From: Janthinobacterium sp. 67
GTDB taxonomy: Bacteria; Pseudomonadota; Gammaproteobacteria; Burkholderiales; Burkholderiaceae_D
Direction: 5' to 3'
NCBI RefSeq assembly: GCF_002797895.1
Contig: NZ_PGES01000001.1
Span: 2,294,001 to 2,358,000, forward strand
Length of the DNA: 64,000 nt
This document shows, piece by piece, positions 53,783 to 64,000 of this stretch. The position numbers and the translations under genes are program-made. How positions within the stretch are numbered: position 1 is the first letter of the stretch; each line of letters opens with the position of its first letter. The notes under the pieces are model-generated. The model was not told the DNA's origin and did no database searches. It was given only the letters and a program-made list of their open reading frames with translations.

Positions 53783-53896
53783 GATGGCATCTGATGAGTT
53801 GCGGCGAACGCCGACGCCGATGCAAACGCATCAGCGCCGCTGGCGCGGACGGGGGTGATGGACGGTGAAAGGCGCTGGGCCGTCAAGCTCAACGCT

Positions 53897-54133
53897 TTAC
53901 TCCGCTTCAGATTCAATATTGAGATTGACGGCACGGGCCGGCACCACTGTCGAGATGGCATGCTTGTACACCATCTGGGTCACCGTATTGCGCAGCAATA
54001 CGACATATTGATCGAACGATTCGATATGGCCCTGCAATTTAATGCCATTGACCAAGTAGATCGAGACAGGAACATGCTCTTTGCGTAATGCATTGAGGAA
54101 TGGGTCTTGTAACAGTTGCCCTTTGTTGCTCAT
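53897..54133 (-). CDS. hfq: RNA chaperone Hfq
   Basis: A 78-residue Sm-like protein that forms hexamers and pairs small RNAs with mRNAs. It begins [19 protein letters not shown]; the Sm1 motif has [17 protein letters not shown] and the Sm2 motif is YKHAIST. The short C-terminal tail ([13 protein letters not shown]) is typical for betaproteobacteria. AACGGAG lies before ATG. It is the first gene of the hfq-hflX-hflK-hflC unit. Confidence 0.98.
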   Translation of the reverse strand: MSNKGQLLQDPFLNALRKEHVPVSIYLVNGIKLQGHIESFDQYVVLLRNTVTQMVYKHAISTVVPARAVNLNIESEAE

Positions 54134-54318
54134 AACAGCTCCGTTGTTTATGTTGTTGTGTAAGAATTGGAGGCGACTCGCTTGATTTCAAGTGCTCTCA
54201 CACCTTTCAAATAAAGAAAGATGCGTCATAGCTACTGTAACCTGTTTTCGCGATCGCTGTCGCGCATGGCGCATTAACACTTTATTATTTTCGTGCAAAC
54301 AGCCATTAAATCGCTGTC

Positions 54319-54343
54319 GGCGCCGCATTATCTCCGCGGCGCC
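54319..54343. terminator. GC-rich hairpin between der and hfq
   Basis: GGCGCCGC and GCGGCGCC form a perfect 8-bp stem with a 9-nt loop, about 30 nt beyond the der stop. There is no clear T run, so termination is only likely from its position. Confidence 0.5.
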
Positions 54344-54374
54344 TTAATATGCACTTAATTCAGCATTTAAAACA

Positions 54375-55721
54375 TTACTTGCTTGGCGTGCGTGCAAACG
54401 GGTTTTTACCCGTGCGCAGCTCGATGCGCAATGGCGTGCCGACCAGCGCAAACGTATCGCGGAAATGTTTTTCCAGATAGCGCTTGTACGGGTCGCCGAC
54501 GGCGTCGAGCGCATTGCCGTGAATAACGATCACAGGCGGGTTCATGCCGCCCTGGTGGGCATAGCGCAGCTTCGGACGGATCGACCCCTTGCGGCGCGGC
54601 TCCTGCTTCTCCACGGCCTCGATCAGGGCGCGCGTCAGCTTCGGCGTCGACAGGTCGCACATGGCGGCCGCATACGCGGCGTTGAGCGACTTCATCAGCG
54701 GACCGATGTTGGTGCCCTTCAGCGCCGAAATGAAATGCATCTGCGCGAACGACAGGAAATCGAGCTTGCGGTCGATATCGATCTTGATTTCGTCGCGCTG
54801 GTGCGACTGCAGGCCATCCCATTTATTCACGGCCACGACCAGCGCGCGGCCCGATTCCAGGATGAAGCCGGCGATGTGCGCGTCCTGCTCCGAGATATCC
54901 TGCTGCGCGTCGAGCATCAGCACGACCACATTGGCTTCGGAAATCGACTGCAGCGTCTTCACCACCGAGAATTTCTCGATCGCTTCAAACACCTTGCCGC
55001 GGCGGCGGATACCGGCCGTGTCGATCAGGGTGTATTGCTGGCCATCGCGCTCGAACGGGATTTCGATCGAATCGCGCGTCGTGCCCGGCATGTCGAAGGC
55101 GATCACGCGCTCTTCGCCCAGCAGGGTGTTGATCAAGGTCGACTTGCCCACGTTCGGACGGCCGACGAGGGCGATCTTGATGCCGCGGTCGGTCTTTTCC
55201 AGCTCTTCAGGCTCATCCGGACGCTGCGCGAACGCCAGGTCCAGCATCACTTCGACGAGGTCGTTGACGCCGTCGCCGTGCGCCGACGAGATCGCATACG
55301 GATCGCCCATGCCCAATTCATAGAATTCGGACACGACGGCCGTATAGCGCATGCCTTCGCTTTTATTGACCACCAGCAAGACCGGACGGCCGCTCTTGCG
55401 CAGGAAGTCGACGATGGTCTTGTCATGCGGGGTCAGGCCTTGACGGCCGTCCACGATGAACACCACCACGTCGGCCTCGGCCACGGCCTGCTTGGTCTGC
55501 AGTGCCATCTGGTGCATGATGCCTTCCTTGGCGACGGGTTCGAAACCACCCGTATCGATGACGAGGAAGGGACGTTCGCCGACACGGCCTTCGCCATAGT
55601 GACGATCGCGCGTCAACCCAGGCAAATCCGCCACCAGCGCATCGCGCGAGCGGGTCAGACGATTGAATAAAGTCGATTTCCCAACATTGGGTCGACCTAC
55701 TAGTGCAATTACCGGCTTCAT
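54375..55721 (-). CDS. der: GTPase Der (EngA), ribosome assembly
   Basis: An essential GTPase with two G domains in tandem, needed for 50S assembly. Both G1 motifs read GRPNVGKST (residues about 8 and 185). G3 is DTGGF in domain one and [10 protein letters not shown] in domain two; G4 is NKSE and NKWD. The KH-like C-terminal domain has [22 protein letters not shown]. Length 448. It starts 4 nt after bamB, so both are in one operon. Confidence 0.98.
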   Translation of the reverse strand: MKPVIALVGRPNVGKSTLFNRLTRSRDALVADLPGLTRDRHYGEGRVGERPFLVIDTGGFEPVAKEGIMHQMALQTKQAVAEADVVVFIVDGRQGLTPHDKTIVDFLRKSGRPVLLVVNKSEGMRYTAVVSEFYELGMGDPYAISSAHGDGVNDLVEVMLDLAFAQRPDEPEELEKTDRGIKIALVGRPNVGKSTLINTLLGEERVIAFDMPGTTRDSIEIPFERDGQQYTLIDTAGIRRRGKVFEAIEKFSVVKTLQSISEANVVVLMLDAQQDISEQDAHIAGFILESGRALVVAVNKWDGLQSHQRDEIKIDIDRKLDFLSFAQMHFISALKGTNIGPLMKSLNAAYAAAMCDLSTPKLTRALIEAVEKQEPRRKGSIRPKLRYAHQGGMNPPVIVIHGNALDAVGDPYKRYLEKHFRDTFALVGTPLRIELRTGKNPFARTPSK

Positions 55722-55725
55722 TGTA

Positions 55726-56871
55726 TTACTCGACCGCGAGAGCGGTCACTGTCCCTGATTGGGTTTGAAAAATCAAATTCGAACCGGCAACAACGGGAGC
55801 CGAAACAATCGGGCTGCCGTCGGTGCTGACACGACCTATTAATGCGCCATCTTCCCGTGACAGGAAGTGGATGTAACCTTGATAATCGCCGACGGCGACG
55901 CTGCGGCCGTAGGAGGCCGGCGTCGACAGGCGGCGGCGCGCCAGCGCCTCGTTCTTCCAGGCGCTCTGGCCGCCTTCGCGGCTGAATGCCACCACGCCGC
56001 CCTGATCATCGGCGACAAACACGAAACGCTGGTCGACGGCCACGCCCACATCGGACGAGATCGGCTTGGTCCAGCGCGGCACGCCCGTGGTAGCGTCGAA
56101 GCAGCCCGCCTTGCCCTGGTAGGTGACGGCGCATACTTCGCCTTCGTACACCACCGGCGTGCCGGCGATATCGGAGACGCGCTCGAGTTCGGTGGCGCCG
56201 CGCGGTTCGCTGACGACGATCTCCCAGCGTACCACACCGGTGGCCGCCGTCAGCGCCAGTAGCTTGCCGCCAGGCTGGGCCACGTAGATGTTCGCGCCGC
56301 CCAGCACCATGCCCGGCGCATTGCGCAGGGTCAATGCCGGCGTGGCGCGCTGCACCGTCCACTTGCGCTCGCCCGTCTTGGCGTCAAAGCCGACGATGCG
56401 GTTGTCGACGCTGCGCACGACGACCACGCCCTGCCCCACGACGGGCGCCGTCAATACTTCGCTGGACGCTTGCGCCTTCCACAGCTGCTTGCCATCGGCA
56501 TCGAATGCCAGCACGGCGCCCTTGGCCGCACCAACGGCCACGACCGTGCCATCGCTGCCGGCGCCGGACGTGATGTCGCTGCCAACCTTGACGCGCCACG
56601 TTTCACGGCCGCTGGCCGCATCGAGGCGCGCCAGCGCGCCATCGGCGCTGACCACGTACAGGCTGCTGCCGGCCAGCGCAGGCGTGAACGCGTACACGCC
56701 CGCCTTGCCGATCGAATACTTCCAGGCGTCGCGCACGGCGATGCTCGATTTTAACTCGACCAGCTTGGCCGGCTCGACTTTCGGATCCTTCGAAGCGAAC
56801 GGGTTCCAGGACGAGCAACCTGCCATCAGGGCCAACAGACTTGCAGCTACCAGCTTTTCAGTGACACGCAT
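55726..56871 (-). CDS. bamB: BamB, outer membrane assembly lipoprotein
   Basis: An eight-blade beta-propeller lipoprotein of the BAM complex, which inserts beta-barrel proteins in the outer membrane. The lipobox LMAGC gives Cys19. Repeated blade texts are present: [56 protein letters not shown] and [13 protein letters not shown] use ATG 56871, since the 13 residues from the upstream start spoil the signal peptide. It lies between yfgM and der, the common order in Proteobacteria. Confidence 0.96.
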   Translation of the reverse strand: MRVTEKLVAASLLALMAGCSSWNPFASKDPKVEPAKLVELKSSIAVRDAWKYSIGKAGVYAFTPALAGSSLYVVSADGALARLDAASGRETWRVKVGSDITSGAGSDGTVVAVGAAKGAVLAFDADGKQLWKAQASSEVLTAPVVGQGVVVVRSVDNRIVGFDAKTGERKWTVQRATPALTLRNAPGMVLGGANIYVAQPGGKLLALTAATGVVRWEIVVSEPRGATELERVSDIAGTPVVYEGEVCAVTYQGKAGCFDATTGVPRWTKPISSDVGVAVDQRFVFVADDQGGVVAFSREGGQSAWKNEALARRRLSTPASYGRSVAVGDYQGYIHFLSREDGALIGRVSTDGSPIVSAPVVAGSNLIFQTQSGTVTALAVE

Positions 56872-56956
56872 AAGTGTTATCCAACCTTTTTCTTGTACTT
56901 GTAAGGGCAAGGCAGGCGGCGTACAACGCCGCGCCGCACAACCATCAGTGTTCCTG

Positions 56957-57625
56957 TCAGGCGGCAGCCTTGTCGGCCTTGGCCTTGTCTTCCGGCACCG
57001 TACCGCCGATGGCTTCCAGTTTGACCTGGATCAGTTGACGGCCTGGATTGTTCTTGTCCGTCGCGGCTATCGCGGCCAGGTAAGCCGTGCGGGCATCGGC
57101 CAGCTTGTTTTGCGCCACCAGGATGTCGCCCTTGCGGTCGGCCACGGCGCCGGCAAATTGCGCCACGGAAGCCGTTGCCAGCACTTTCAGCGCTTCATCG
57201 TAGGCTTTTTCATCCAGCAGGACGCCGGCCAGGCGCAGCTTGGCGATGGCCTTGTACTCTTCCGTGCCATGCTCGGCCACCCACTGCAGCTGGGTCTTGG
57301 CCGTTTTCAGGTCGTTCGCGTCGAACGCCACCTTGGCCGCGGCCAGGGCGCTCATCTGCGCATACGCCGTGCCGCTGAAACGCGACTGCATGTCGCCGGC
57401 CGCGCGCATCACCTTGGCCGTGTCCTTGGCGGCGATGGCGTTTTGCAGTTCGTCGTACAGCTGGCCCGCTTGCGCAGCCTGCGTGCGCTGGTAGTACTGC
57501 CAGCCGGCCCAGCCGCTGTAGCCTGCCAGCGCCACGATCAGGACCCAGGAGGTCAGATTGCCATTGCGCTGCCACCAGGCCTTGAGGGTTGCCAGTTGTT
57601 CTTGTTCTTCGTGATCGTATGCCAT
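56957..57625 (-). CDS. YfgM-family TPR protein (ancillary SecYEG subunit)
   Basis: A 222-residue inner-membrane protein with one N-terminal helix (LTSWVLIVALAGYSGWAGWQ) and a periplasmic TPR-like domain (AAGDMQSRFSGTAYAQMSALAAAKVAFD, in part). YfgM of E. coli links SecYEG with periplasmic chaperones. The gene is between hisS and bamB, as in E. coli, which supports the name. The Lys/Ala-rich C-terminus (EDKAKADKAAA) is flexible. Confidence 0.88.
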   Translation of the reverse strand: MAYDHEEQEQLATLKAWWQRNGNLTSWVLIVALAGYSGWAGWQYYQRTQAAQAGQLYDELQNAIAAKDTAKVMRAAGDMQSRFSGTAYAQMSALAAAKVAFDANDLKTAKTQLQWVAEHGTEEYKAIAKLRLAGVLLDEKAYDEALKVLATASVAQFAGAVADRKGDILVAQNKLADARTAYLAAIAATDKNNPGRQLIQVKLEAIGGTVPEDKAKADKAAA

Positions 57626-57679
57626 GGGTCGTCAGTTTTAATGAGTAGTTGATCGAGGGTAGAACGGTCTTGCTGCAAA

Positions 57680-59041
57680 TCAGTGGTGGTGATGCACGTG
57701 GCCGCCAGGACCGTGGTCATGGCCGCAATCGTGGTCGCCGATGATCTGGTCCACCACGTAATCGACGACATCGTCGAACGGCACCGTGTTCTGCTGCGCG
57801 CCGGCATCGGCTTCGCGCATGGCTTTCACCGTCGCGACGCTGTTGGCGATTTCATCGTCGCCCAGGATCACGGCAAACGCCGCGCCGCTGGCATCGGCCT
57901 TTTTCATTTGCGTCTTGAAGCTGCCGCCACCGTTGCTCGCTGCGCAATGTAGCACAACGTCCAGGCCCGCATCGCGAATCCGCTCGGCCAGCACGAACGC
58001 TTGCAAGCCTGCCTGCTCGCCCTGGTGCACCAGGTAGACGTCGCATTGGGCTGGCTGTTCCGGCTCGGCCGCGTCCTTCATCAGCAGCACCAGGCGCTCG
58101 ACGCCCATGCCGAAACCGACGGCCGGCGTCGATTTGCCGCCAAACATTTCCACCATGCCGTCATAGCGGCCGCCGGCGCAGACCGTGCCTTGTGCGCCCA
58201 GCTTGTCGCTGACCCACTCGAACACCGTGCGGTTGTAGTAATCGAGGCCGCGCACCAGGCGTGGATTGATGGTGAACGGAATGTTGTTGTGGTTCAGGAT
58301 ATTCTGCACGCCGTGGAAGTGGGCCAGCGATTCCTCGCCCAGGTACTCGAGCAGCTTCGGCGCGCCATTGACCAGGTCCTGCATGGCAGGGTTCTTGGTG
58401 TCGAGGATGCGCAGCGGATTGCTGTGCAGGCGGCGCTTGGCTTCTTCGTCGAGCAGCTCGCTGTGGCTTTCCAGGTAGGCGATCAGGTCGGCGCGGTGGC
58501 GCAGGCGCTCGGCCGCGTCGCCGATCGAGTTCAGTTCCAGGCGGATGCCTTCCAGGCCCAGGTCATCCCACAGGCGGCGGGTCATCATGATCAGCTCGGC
58601 GTCGATATCCGGGCCCGTAAAGCCGATGGCTTCCGCGCCGAACTGGTGGAACTGGCGGTAGCGACCTTTCTGTGGACGCTCGTGGCGGAACATCTGGCCC
58701 TTGTACCACAGGCGTTTCGGGCCTTCGTAGACGAGGTTGTGCTCGACCACGGCGCGCACCACGCCAGCCGTGCCCTCAGGACGCAGGGTCAGGTTGTCGC
58801 CGTTCATCGAATCGATGAACGAATACATTTCCTTTTCCACGATATCGGTCACGGCGCCGATGGCGCGCGCGAACAATTTCGTTTCTTCCACGATCGGCGT
58901 GCGGATCTGCTGGAAGCCGTAGCTTTGCAGCACGGATTGCGCCGTGTTTTCAAACAATTCCCACAGCGGGGCGTCAACGGGCAGGATATCGTTCATGCCT
59001 TTGACGGCGGTAATCTTATCTGCTTTTTTATTTTCGGACAT
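57680..59041 (-). CDS. hisS: Histidyl-tRNA synthetase with His-rich C-terminal tail
   Basis: A class II tRNA synthetase charging tRNA-His. Seen are [15 protein letters not shown], motif 2 ([36 protein letters not shown] in part), the histidine motifs [17 protein letters not shown] and AGGRYDGM, motif 3 GFGMGVERL, and the anticodon domain. The last about 20 residues ([19 protein letters not shown]) hold eight His and one Cys beyond the normal fold. This may bind metal or sense histidine supply; both are inference. It starts 59 nt from ispG, with a REP-like palindrome between. Confidence 0.96.
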   Translation of the reverse strand: MSENKKADKITAVKGMNDILPVDAPLWELFENTAQSVLQSYGFQQIRTPIVEETKLFARAIGAVTDIVEKEMYSFIDSMNGDNLTLRPEGTAGVVRAVVEHNLVYEGPKRLWYKGQMFRHERPQKGRYRQFHQFGAEAIGFTGPDIDAELIMMTRRLWDDLGLEGIRLELNSIGDAAERLRHRADLIAYLESHSELLDEEAKRRLHSNPLRILDTKNPAMQDLVNGAPKLLEYLGEESLAHFHGVQNILNHNNIPFTINPRLVRGLDYYNRTVFEWVSDKLGAQGTVCAGGRYDGMVEMFGGKSTPAVGFGMGVERLVLLMKDAAEPEQPAQCDVYLVHQGEQAGLQAFVLAERIRDAGLDVVLHCAASNGGGSFKTQMKKADASGAAFAVILGDDEIANSVATVKAMREADAGAQQNTVPFDDVVDYVVDQIIGDHDCGHDHGPGGHVHHHH

Positions 59042-59068
59042 AGTGTTCTTCTTTGCTTTAACTGTGGC

Positions 59069-59102
59069 GTCGGATTACGCGCGTGGCGCTAATCCGACCT
59101 AC
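59069..59102. repeat. REP-like palindrome, copy 3 (overlaps ispG stop)
   Basis: GTCGGATTACGCG ... GCTAATCCGACCTAC, the same family as at 35206-35301. The ispG stop (TAG on the minus strand) falls at its right edge. Confidence 0.85.
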
Positions 59103-60373
59103 GCGGCAACCGGCGCGGTCTTGCCATAATGGCTTTTAACATAATTGAGGACGATGTCCTGGAATTCCTCGACGATGCGTTCGCCGCGCAGGGTGACGAC
59201 TTTTTCGCCGTCGACAAACACGGGCGCGGCCGGCGACTCGCCCGTGCCGGGCAGGCTGATGCCGATGTTCGCATGCTTCGATTCGCCGGGACCGTTGACG
59301 ATGCAGCCCATGACGGCCACGTTCATCGCTTCCACGCCCGGATACGATTTTTTCCATTCCGGCATCTGCTCGCGCAGATACGTCTGGATATTGTCGGCCA
59401 GTTCCTGGAAGGTGGTCGACGTCGTGCGGCCGCAGCCGGGGCAGGCGATGACCATGGGCGCGAACTTGCGCAAGCCCATGGTTTGCAGGATTTCCTGGCC
59501 GACGATGACTTCGCGCGTGCGGTCGCCGCCCGGTTCGGGCGTGAGCGAAATGCGGATGGTGTCGCCGATGCCTTCCTGCAGCAGCACGGCCAGGGCCGCC
59601 GTCGAAGCGACGATGCCCTTGCTGCCCATGCCCGCTTCCGTCAGGCCCAGGTGCAGCGGATAGTCGCAGCGCCGGGCCAGTTCACGGTACACGGCGATCA
59701 GATCCTGCACGCCCGAGACCTTGCACGACAGGATGATCTTGTCGCGGCCCAGGCCCAGTTCTTCGGCGCGCACGGCGTTTTCAATGGCCGACGTCACCAG
59801 CGCTTCATACATGACGGCTTGCGCCGGCCACGGTTCGGTTCGGCCCGCGTTTTCGTCCATGATGCGGGCCAGCAAGGCTTGATCGAGGCTGCCCCAGTTC
59901 ACGCCGATGCGCACCGGCTTGTCGTAGCGACACGCCGCTTCGATCATTTGCGCAAATTGCGTGTCGCGCTTGGCGCCCTTGCCCACGTTGCCCGGATTGA
60001 TGCGGTACTTCGACAGCGCGCGCGCGCAATCGGGGTAGTCGTTGAGCAGGGTATGGCCGTTGTAATGGAAATCGCCCACCAGCGGCACGTCGATGTCCAT
60101 CTTGTCGAGCTGCTCGCGGATGTACGGGACGGCCGCGGCCGCTTCCGGACGGTCCACCGTCAGGCGCACCAGTTCCGAACCGGCACGCGCCAGTTCCTTG
60201 ATCTGGATCGCCGTGCCGATGGCGTCGGCCGTATCCGTGTTCGTCATCGACTGCACCACCACGGGGGCGTCGCCGCCCACCCAGATCTGGCGCTGGCCGT
60301 GCGCGATCAGCACCTTGCGGCTGTCGCGGCGGCCGGATGGACCGGAGCCGATCGCTGTTTTCGAGGTAGCCAT
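59099..60373 (-). CDS. ispG: IspG (GcpE), HMB-PP synthase
   Basis: A 4Fe-4S enzyme that turns MEcPP into HMBPP in the non-mevalonate isoprenoid pathway. Seen are [19 protein letters not shown], the TIM-barrel text [10 protein letters not shown], and the cluster ligands CPGCGR near residue 315 and [17 protein letters not shown] near residue 350. Length 424 fits the long bacterial form. Its TAG stop lies inside a REP-like palindrome, so its last residues end where the repeat begins. It lies between rodZ and hisS. Confidence 0.97.
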   Translation of the reverse strand: MATSKTAIGSGPSGRRDSRKVLIAHGQRQIWVGGDAPVVVQSMTNTDTADAIGTAIQIKELARAGSELVRLTVDRPEAAAAVPYIREQLDKMDIDVPLVGDFHYNGHTLLNDYPDCARALSKYRINPGNVGKGAKRDTQFAQMIEAACRYDKPVRIGVNWGSLDQALLARIMDENAGRTEPWPAQAVMYEALVTSAIENAVRAEELGLGRDKIILSCKVSGVQDLIAVYRELARRCDYPLHLGLTEAGMGSKGIVASTAALAVLLQEGIGDTIRISLTPEPGGDRTREVIVGQEILQTMGLRKFAPMVIACPGCGRTTSTTFQELADNIQTYLREQMPEWKKSYPGVEAMNVAVMGCIVNGPGESKHANIGISLPGTGESPAAPVFVDGEKVVTLRGERIVEEFQDIVLNYVKSHYGKTAPVAA

Positions 60374-60411
60374 AATATTATCTTCTGAGTTTGCTTGAAC
60401 GGTTACTGCAA

Positions 60412-61395
60412 TTATTTAATGCTGACGCGCGAGATCGTGCCGCCGGCAACGGTCGGCAGCTCCAGCTTGGCGCCGCGCAGGGTTGCCTGCACCACACCAG
60501 GTTTACCCACCACCAGGGTGGCCGGACCCGTGATATCAAACGTTTCCGTGCTGCCCGCCTTGACCATGCGCGAAATCAGCGGCGTGCTGCCGGGGCGGCG
60601 GATTTCCACCCAGGAATCCTGCTCCACTTTCAACACGAGCGCATTCGCGCCCACGGCAGGGGCAGCGTCGGCAGCGGGCGGCGTGGCGGCGGCCGCTGGC
60701 GCGGGGGCTGGCGGCACGGCGGCGGCCGGCACCGAAGCGGCGGCGGAAGCCGGCGCGCCCGTCTGCGTATCGTTGCCTGGCGGCGGCGGTACGGAAATCA
60801 GGGGCACGGACGGCGTCTGCACGGGCGTCAAGTCCTGGCCCGGCTTGATCAGGGTCGTTTCCACGGGGCCCACTTCCGCGTGCGATGTTTCTTTCCCCGT
60901 CTGCGAGGACAGCAGGCTGGCCGGCACATAACCGAGTTTATACGCGCCAAAGGCGGCCGCCACGACGACGGCCACGGCACCGGCGATCCAGAGGGGAGTC
61001 TGGTTCGACGAGCGCTGCGTCATCGACGGGAAGCGCGATTCGGAAAACGTGGCGGAAATCTCGCGCCGCACGGGCGCGGCCGGGTCTTGCGCCGGCGCCG
61101 GGTGGACTTCGATCATGGCCACGAGCGGCGCCGCGTCGAGACGCACGACCTTGGCATAGGCGCGCACGAAGCCACGCACCACGGCCAGGTTCGGCAAGGC
61201 CGCCATGTCGCCCTCTTCCAGCGCGATCACCTGGCGCGGCGCCAGCTTGAGCTGGTCGGCCACCTGCTCCACAGGCCAGCCCAGCGCTTCGCGCTGCGCC
61301 TTCAACTGTGCGCCTGCCAACGCAAGATTGCCCTGGGGCTGCTGCTGAGGCGTTTCTGCCCACTCTGAATTCATTGGTATCCCTGTCTCACTCAT
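60412..61395 (-). CDS. rodZ: RodZ-like helix-turn-helix / DUF4115 protein
   Basis: A bitopic membrane protein that links MreB to the cell wall machinery. The N-terminal HTH ([40 protein letters not shown]) lies in the cytosol, then one membrane helix ([21 protein letters not shown]), a Pro/Ala-rich periplasmic linker and a C-terminal DUF4115 domain ([35 protein letters not shown]). I use the start MSETGIPM at 61395, which overlaps the pilW end; ATG 61374 is also possible. The linker is long, about 90 residues. Confidence 0.92.
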   Translation of the reverse strand: MSETGIPMNSEWAETPQQQPQGNLALAGAQLKAQREALGWPVEQVADQLKLAPRQVIALEEGDMAALPNLAVVRGFVRAYAKVVRLDAAPLVAMIEVHPAPAQDPAAPVRREISATFSESRFPSMTQRSSNQTPLWIAGAVAVVVAAAFGAYKLGYVPASLLSSQTGKETSHAEVGPVETTLIKPGQDLTPVQTPSVPLISVPPPPGNDTQTGAPASAAASVPAAAVPPAPAPAAAATPPAADAAPAVGANALVLKVEQDSWVEIRRPGSTPLISRMVKAGSTETFDITGPATLVVGKPGVVQATLRGAKLELPTVAGGTISRVSIK

Positions 61396-62197
61396 CAAAC
61401 GCCCCATTTTGATAAGCAGCATATTCGGGCGAGCCGGAATGGTGGTTGCGCAAATGCGCCCCCAGGCCAGCTTCCGCACCCGCATCCCCGAGCTTATGCT
61501 GCACCTTGATCCCGAGCCACAGCACATCGGCCGTCTGGCTCTCCATTGTTGCTATCTTACCGAGCCGCTGCAAATAATAAGCCGCTTGCCGGTAATCTTG
61601 CTGTTGGTAATGCACGCGCACCAGGCCGGCGTTCGTCACTGCCACGTCCGGTGCGATGCGTATGGCGCGCATCAAATATGCGCCCGCACGCGGGTAATCG
61701 TTCAAGGCCAGGCTGCAAGCGCCCCCATTGTTGAGCGCTTTTTCCGGCGATACATACGCAGCGTCCGCCAAGGCCGCATCGAAATATGCCAGCGATTGCG
61801 CGGCGCGTCCCGTCTGGCACAAAAACAGGCCGTAATTATTGCTCAAGTCGGGATTGTGGGGCGCAAGGCGCAAAGCGTAAAGGAAATCTTTCTCGGCAGA
61901 CGCAGTTTGCCGCTGTGCCGCGAGGATCAGGGCGCGCACGCCATAGGCTTGCGCATCGCTTGGCGCCAGCTGCACGGCTTGCTGCACTTCCGCCAGGGCC
62001 ACGTCGAGCTGGCCTTGCGCATAATAGGCACTGGCCAGCTGCAGCCGCAGCGCGGCGCGTTCCCCGGCATTCGCCTGCCCATCCTGGGGCAAGGCGGCGC
62101 CCGCCTCAACGGGAGTGGAAGCACAGCCGACCAGCAGCACGGCCAGGCAGACAGCGGCCACAGCGAGCGAGCGTTGGTAAGCCATGCCTTCCCTCAT
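61388..62197 (-). CDS. pilW: Type IV pilus stability lipoprotein PilW/PilF
   Basis: A TPR lipoprotein that pilots PilQ secretin assembly in the outer membrane. The lipobox LLVGC gives Cys25. TPR text: ASAYYAQGQLDVALAEVQQAVQLAPSDAQAYGVRALI (in part), DFLYALRLAPHNPDLSNNYGLFLC and DYPRAGAYLMRAIRIAPD. The start overlaps the rlmN stop by one base (TGATG); a second ATG four codons later is equally possible. Length about 269. It lies between rlmN and rodZ, the standard order. Confidence 0.94.
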   Translation of the reverse strand: MREGMAYQRSLAVAAVCLAVLLVGCASTPVEAGAALPQDGQANAGERAALRLQLASAYYAQGQLDVALAEVQQAVQLAPSDAQAYGVRALILAAQRQTASAEKDFLYALRLAPHNPDLSNNYGLFLCQTGRAAQSLAYFDAALADAAYVSPEKALNNGGACSLALNDYPRAGAYLMRAIRIAPDVAVTNAGLVRVHYQQQDYRQAAYYLQRLGKIATMESQTADVLWLGIKVQHKLGDAGAEAGLGAHLRNHHSGSPEYAAYQNGAFDE

Positions 62198-63372
62198 CAG
62201 GAGCGGATCTCCACGATCTTGCCGAAATTGGCGCCAAATTTCTGTTGATACTCGGTCATCTTTTCCATGCGTTCCTGTACCCGCGTACGGTCCTTGACTT
62301 CGCCGGCCAGCTGGCCGCAGGCCGCATCGATATCGTCGCCGCGCGTCTTGCGCACGGTGGTGATGATGCCGCCATCCATCAGCACCTGGGCGAAGGCCTT
62401 GATGCGCGGGTTTTTCGAGCGGAACAGGCCCGACTCGGGGAAAGGATTGAATGGAATCAGGTTGAACTTGCAGTTCACGCCGAACTCGCGGTCTTGCACC
62501 AGCGCCAGCAGTTCGCGCGCGTGCTCGTCGCTGTCGTTGACGCCGTCGAGCATGCAGTATTCGAACGTGATGAAATCGCGCGGGGCGAATTCCAGGTAGC
62601 GCTTGCAGGCCGCCATCAATTCCTTCAGCGGGTATTTCTTGTTCAGTGGAATCAGCCCGTCGCGCAAGGCGTCGTTCGAGGCGTGCAGCGAGACGGCCAG
62701 GGCCACCGGCACTTCCTGCGACAGCTTGTCCATCATCGGCACGACGCCCGACGTAGACAGGGTCACGCGGCGGCGCGACAGGCCGTAGGCGTTGTCGTCG
62801 AGCATCAATTTCAGGGCCGTGACGGTCGGCTCGAAGTTCAGCAGGGGCTCGCCCATGCCCATCATCACCACGTTGGTGATCTGGCGTTCGCCTTTCGGGC
62901 CCGGTTCAATGCCCTTGGTGCGGCGCAATTCGAATTCCGCCATCCACAGCTGGCCGATGATCTCGCCAACACTGAGGTTGCGGTTGAAGCCTTGCTTGCC
63001 CGTCGAGCAGAAACGGCAGTTCACGGCGCAGCCGGCCTGGGTCGAGATGCACAGGGTGCCGCGGTTGTCTTCCGGAATGAACACGGTTTCCACGGCATTG
63101 CCATTGCCCACGTCGACCAGCCACTTGCGCGTGCCATCCGTCGACGTATGGTCGCTGATGATGGCCGGGGCGCGCACTTCGGCGCGCGTGGCCAGCTTGT
63201 CGCGCAGCGACTTGGCCAGGTCCGTCATGGCGTCGAAGTCGGAGGCGCCGAACTGGTGTATCCAACGTTGCAATTGTTTCGCACGAAACGGTTTCTCTCC
63301 CAACTCGGCGCAGTAGGCGATGAGTTGCGCGGGATCGAGGTCCAGCAAGTTGGTGAGGGTCGTCGTATTCAT
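62197..63372 (-). CDS. rlmN: Dual-specificity RNA methyltransferase RlmN
   Basis: A radical SAM enzyme that adds C2-methyl to A2503 of 23S rRNA and A37 of some tRNAs. The cluster motif is [11 protein letters not shown] (CxxxCxxC). The N-terminal helical domain has [39 protein letters not shown] is the SAM-binding GGEP-like motif, and the catalytic Cys near the end sits in DIDAACGQL. Length 391 fits. It is upstream of pilW. Confidence 0.97.
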   Translation of the reverse strand: MNTTTLTNLLDLDPAQLIAYCAELGEKPFRAKQLQRWIHQFGASDFDAMTDLAKSLRDKLATRAEVRAPAIISDHTSTDGTRKWLVDVGNGNAVETVFIPEDNRGTLCISTQAGCAVNCRFCSTGKQGFNRNLSVGEIIGQLWMAEFELRRTKGIEPGPKGERQITNVVMMGMGEPLLNFEPTVTALKLMLDDNAYGLSRRRVTLSTSGVVPMMDKLSQEVPVALAVSLHASNDALRDGLIPLNKKYPLKELMAACKRYLEFAPRDFITFEYCMLDGVNDSDEHARELLALVQDREFGVNCKFNLIPFNPFPESGLFRSKNPRIKAFAQVLMDGGIITTVRKTRGDDIDAACGQLAGEVKDRTRVQERMEKMTEYQQKFGANFGKIVEIRS

Positions 63373-63497
63373 GATCTTGTCTATTCTAAAAATCCGTCCC
63401 CGCGCGCATCCGGAGCGAAAACTCCACAGCGCAGCGGGAACAGGGGGTGATAAGTTATTTCACAGATAACGCCAGGAAATAACGTTATCTAAGGCAA

Positions 63498-63914
63498 TTA
63501 AGCCTTCAGTTCTGGGAAGAAGTAAGCGATTTCCACTTTAGCAGCTTCGACGGCGTCGGAACCGTGTACGGCGTTAGCGTCGATCGAATCGGCGAAATCG
63601 GCGCGGATCGTGCCTTTTTCTGCTTTCTTCGGATCGGTCGCGCCCATCAGGTCACGGTGGGCCAGAACGGCGTTTTCGCCTTCCAGGGCTTGGATCATGA
63701 CTGGACCGGAAACCATGAAGTCGACCAGGTCTTTGAAGAAGCCGCGCTCTTTGTGCGCTGCGTAGAAGCCTTCAGCTTGTTCGCGCGACAGTTGGGTCAT
63801 ACGCGCTGCAACGATTTTCAGGCCAGCGTTTTCAAAACGGGTGTAGATTTGACCGATTACGTTTTTTGCAACTGCGTCTGGTTTGATGATCGACAGGGTG
63901 CGTTCGATTGCCAT
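63498..63914 (-). CDS. ndk: Nucleoside diphosphate kinase
   Basis: A 138-residue enzyme that moves the terminal phosphate between nucleoside triphosphates. It starts [23 protein letters not shown]; the active site His is in [26 protein letters not shown] and [17 protein letters not shown] are family text. A longer upstream start does not fit. Nested inverted repeats at 63454-63489 (GTTATTTC/GAAATAAC and GATAACG/CGTTATC) may be its terminator. Confidence 0.98.
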   Translation of the reverse strand: MAIERTLSIIKPDAVAKNVIGQIYTRFENAGLKIVAARMTQLSREQAEGFYAAHKERGFFKDLVDFMVSGPVMIQALEGENAVLAHRDLMGATDPKKAEKGTIRADFADSIDANAVHGSDAVEAAKVEIAYFFPELKA

Positions 63915-64000
63915 GTGTGAAAACTCCAATAAAAAGAAAGGTTTAAAACGGTAAATTGAGAACTCAATCAACCTTTGATTTTACCATACTCCACCCCATA

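Overview
The window looks like a chromosome segment of a betaproteobacterium of the family Oxalobacteraceae (Janthinobacterium/Duganella/Massilia group). This rests on the gene order ndk-rlmN-pilW-rodZ-ispG-hisS-yfgM-bamB-der-hfq-hflX-hflK-hflC-hisZ-purA, on GC-rich codon use in the core genes, and on the protein sequences. The genus is inferred, not proven.

The left third to half (about 1-31.4 kb) is accessory DNA. It opens with a truncated imuA followed by imuB and dnaE2, a damage-inducible mutasome cassette. Next come a HEPN-like/RuvA-C-like protein, a treble-clef (HNH-like) protein, an SRAP-domain (YedK/HMCES) DNA-crosslink-sensing protein and several small unknown genes. From 10.4 to 15.8 kb there are secreted or lipid-anchored proteins interrupted by a complete IS66-family insertion (inverted repeats and an 8-bp target duplication are visible), then a tandem XRE regulator. 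From about 17.4 kb the DNA is AT-richer and gene-poor. It holds an integrative element built around alpA, a small coupled ORF and a VapE-type ATPase gene, a plasmid-style ParA/ribbon-helix-helix partition pair, scattered unknown genes, a second alpA and a tyrosine integrase. The integrase lies beside the 3' end of the first of two tandem tRNA-Asn genes. A decayed IstB gene (IS21 family), a run of 14 C residues and a hexanucleotide microsatellite also lie in this region.

The right half (31.8-64 kb) is ordinary chromosome: an aromatic/aspartate aminotransferase divergent from uvrB; a DUF3224 protein; an AraC regulator; a LysR regulator divergent from a porin, a ModA-like binding protein and a tricarboxylate-type MFS transporter; a flavin reductase; an AI-2E family permease; a DyP-type peroxidase with a small partner; and an overlapping GNAT / WD40-like / NIPSNAP trio. 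It ends in a long minus-strand housekeeping block covering purine and histidine synthesis, HflKC protease control, Hfq, ribosome biogenesis GTPases, outer-membrane assembly, isoprenoid synthesis, pilus assembly, rRNA/tRNA methylation and nucleotide metabolism.

The most interesting parts are the protein with an Rx4H (HEPN) motif and a RuvA domain III-like tail, the integrative element that combines VapE with a partition module and a boxA-like leader, dispersed palindromes that supply the stop codons of uvrB and ispG, and a histidine-rich natural tail on histidyl-tRNA synthetase.
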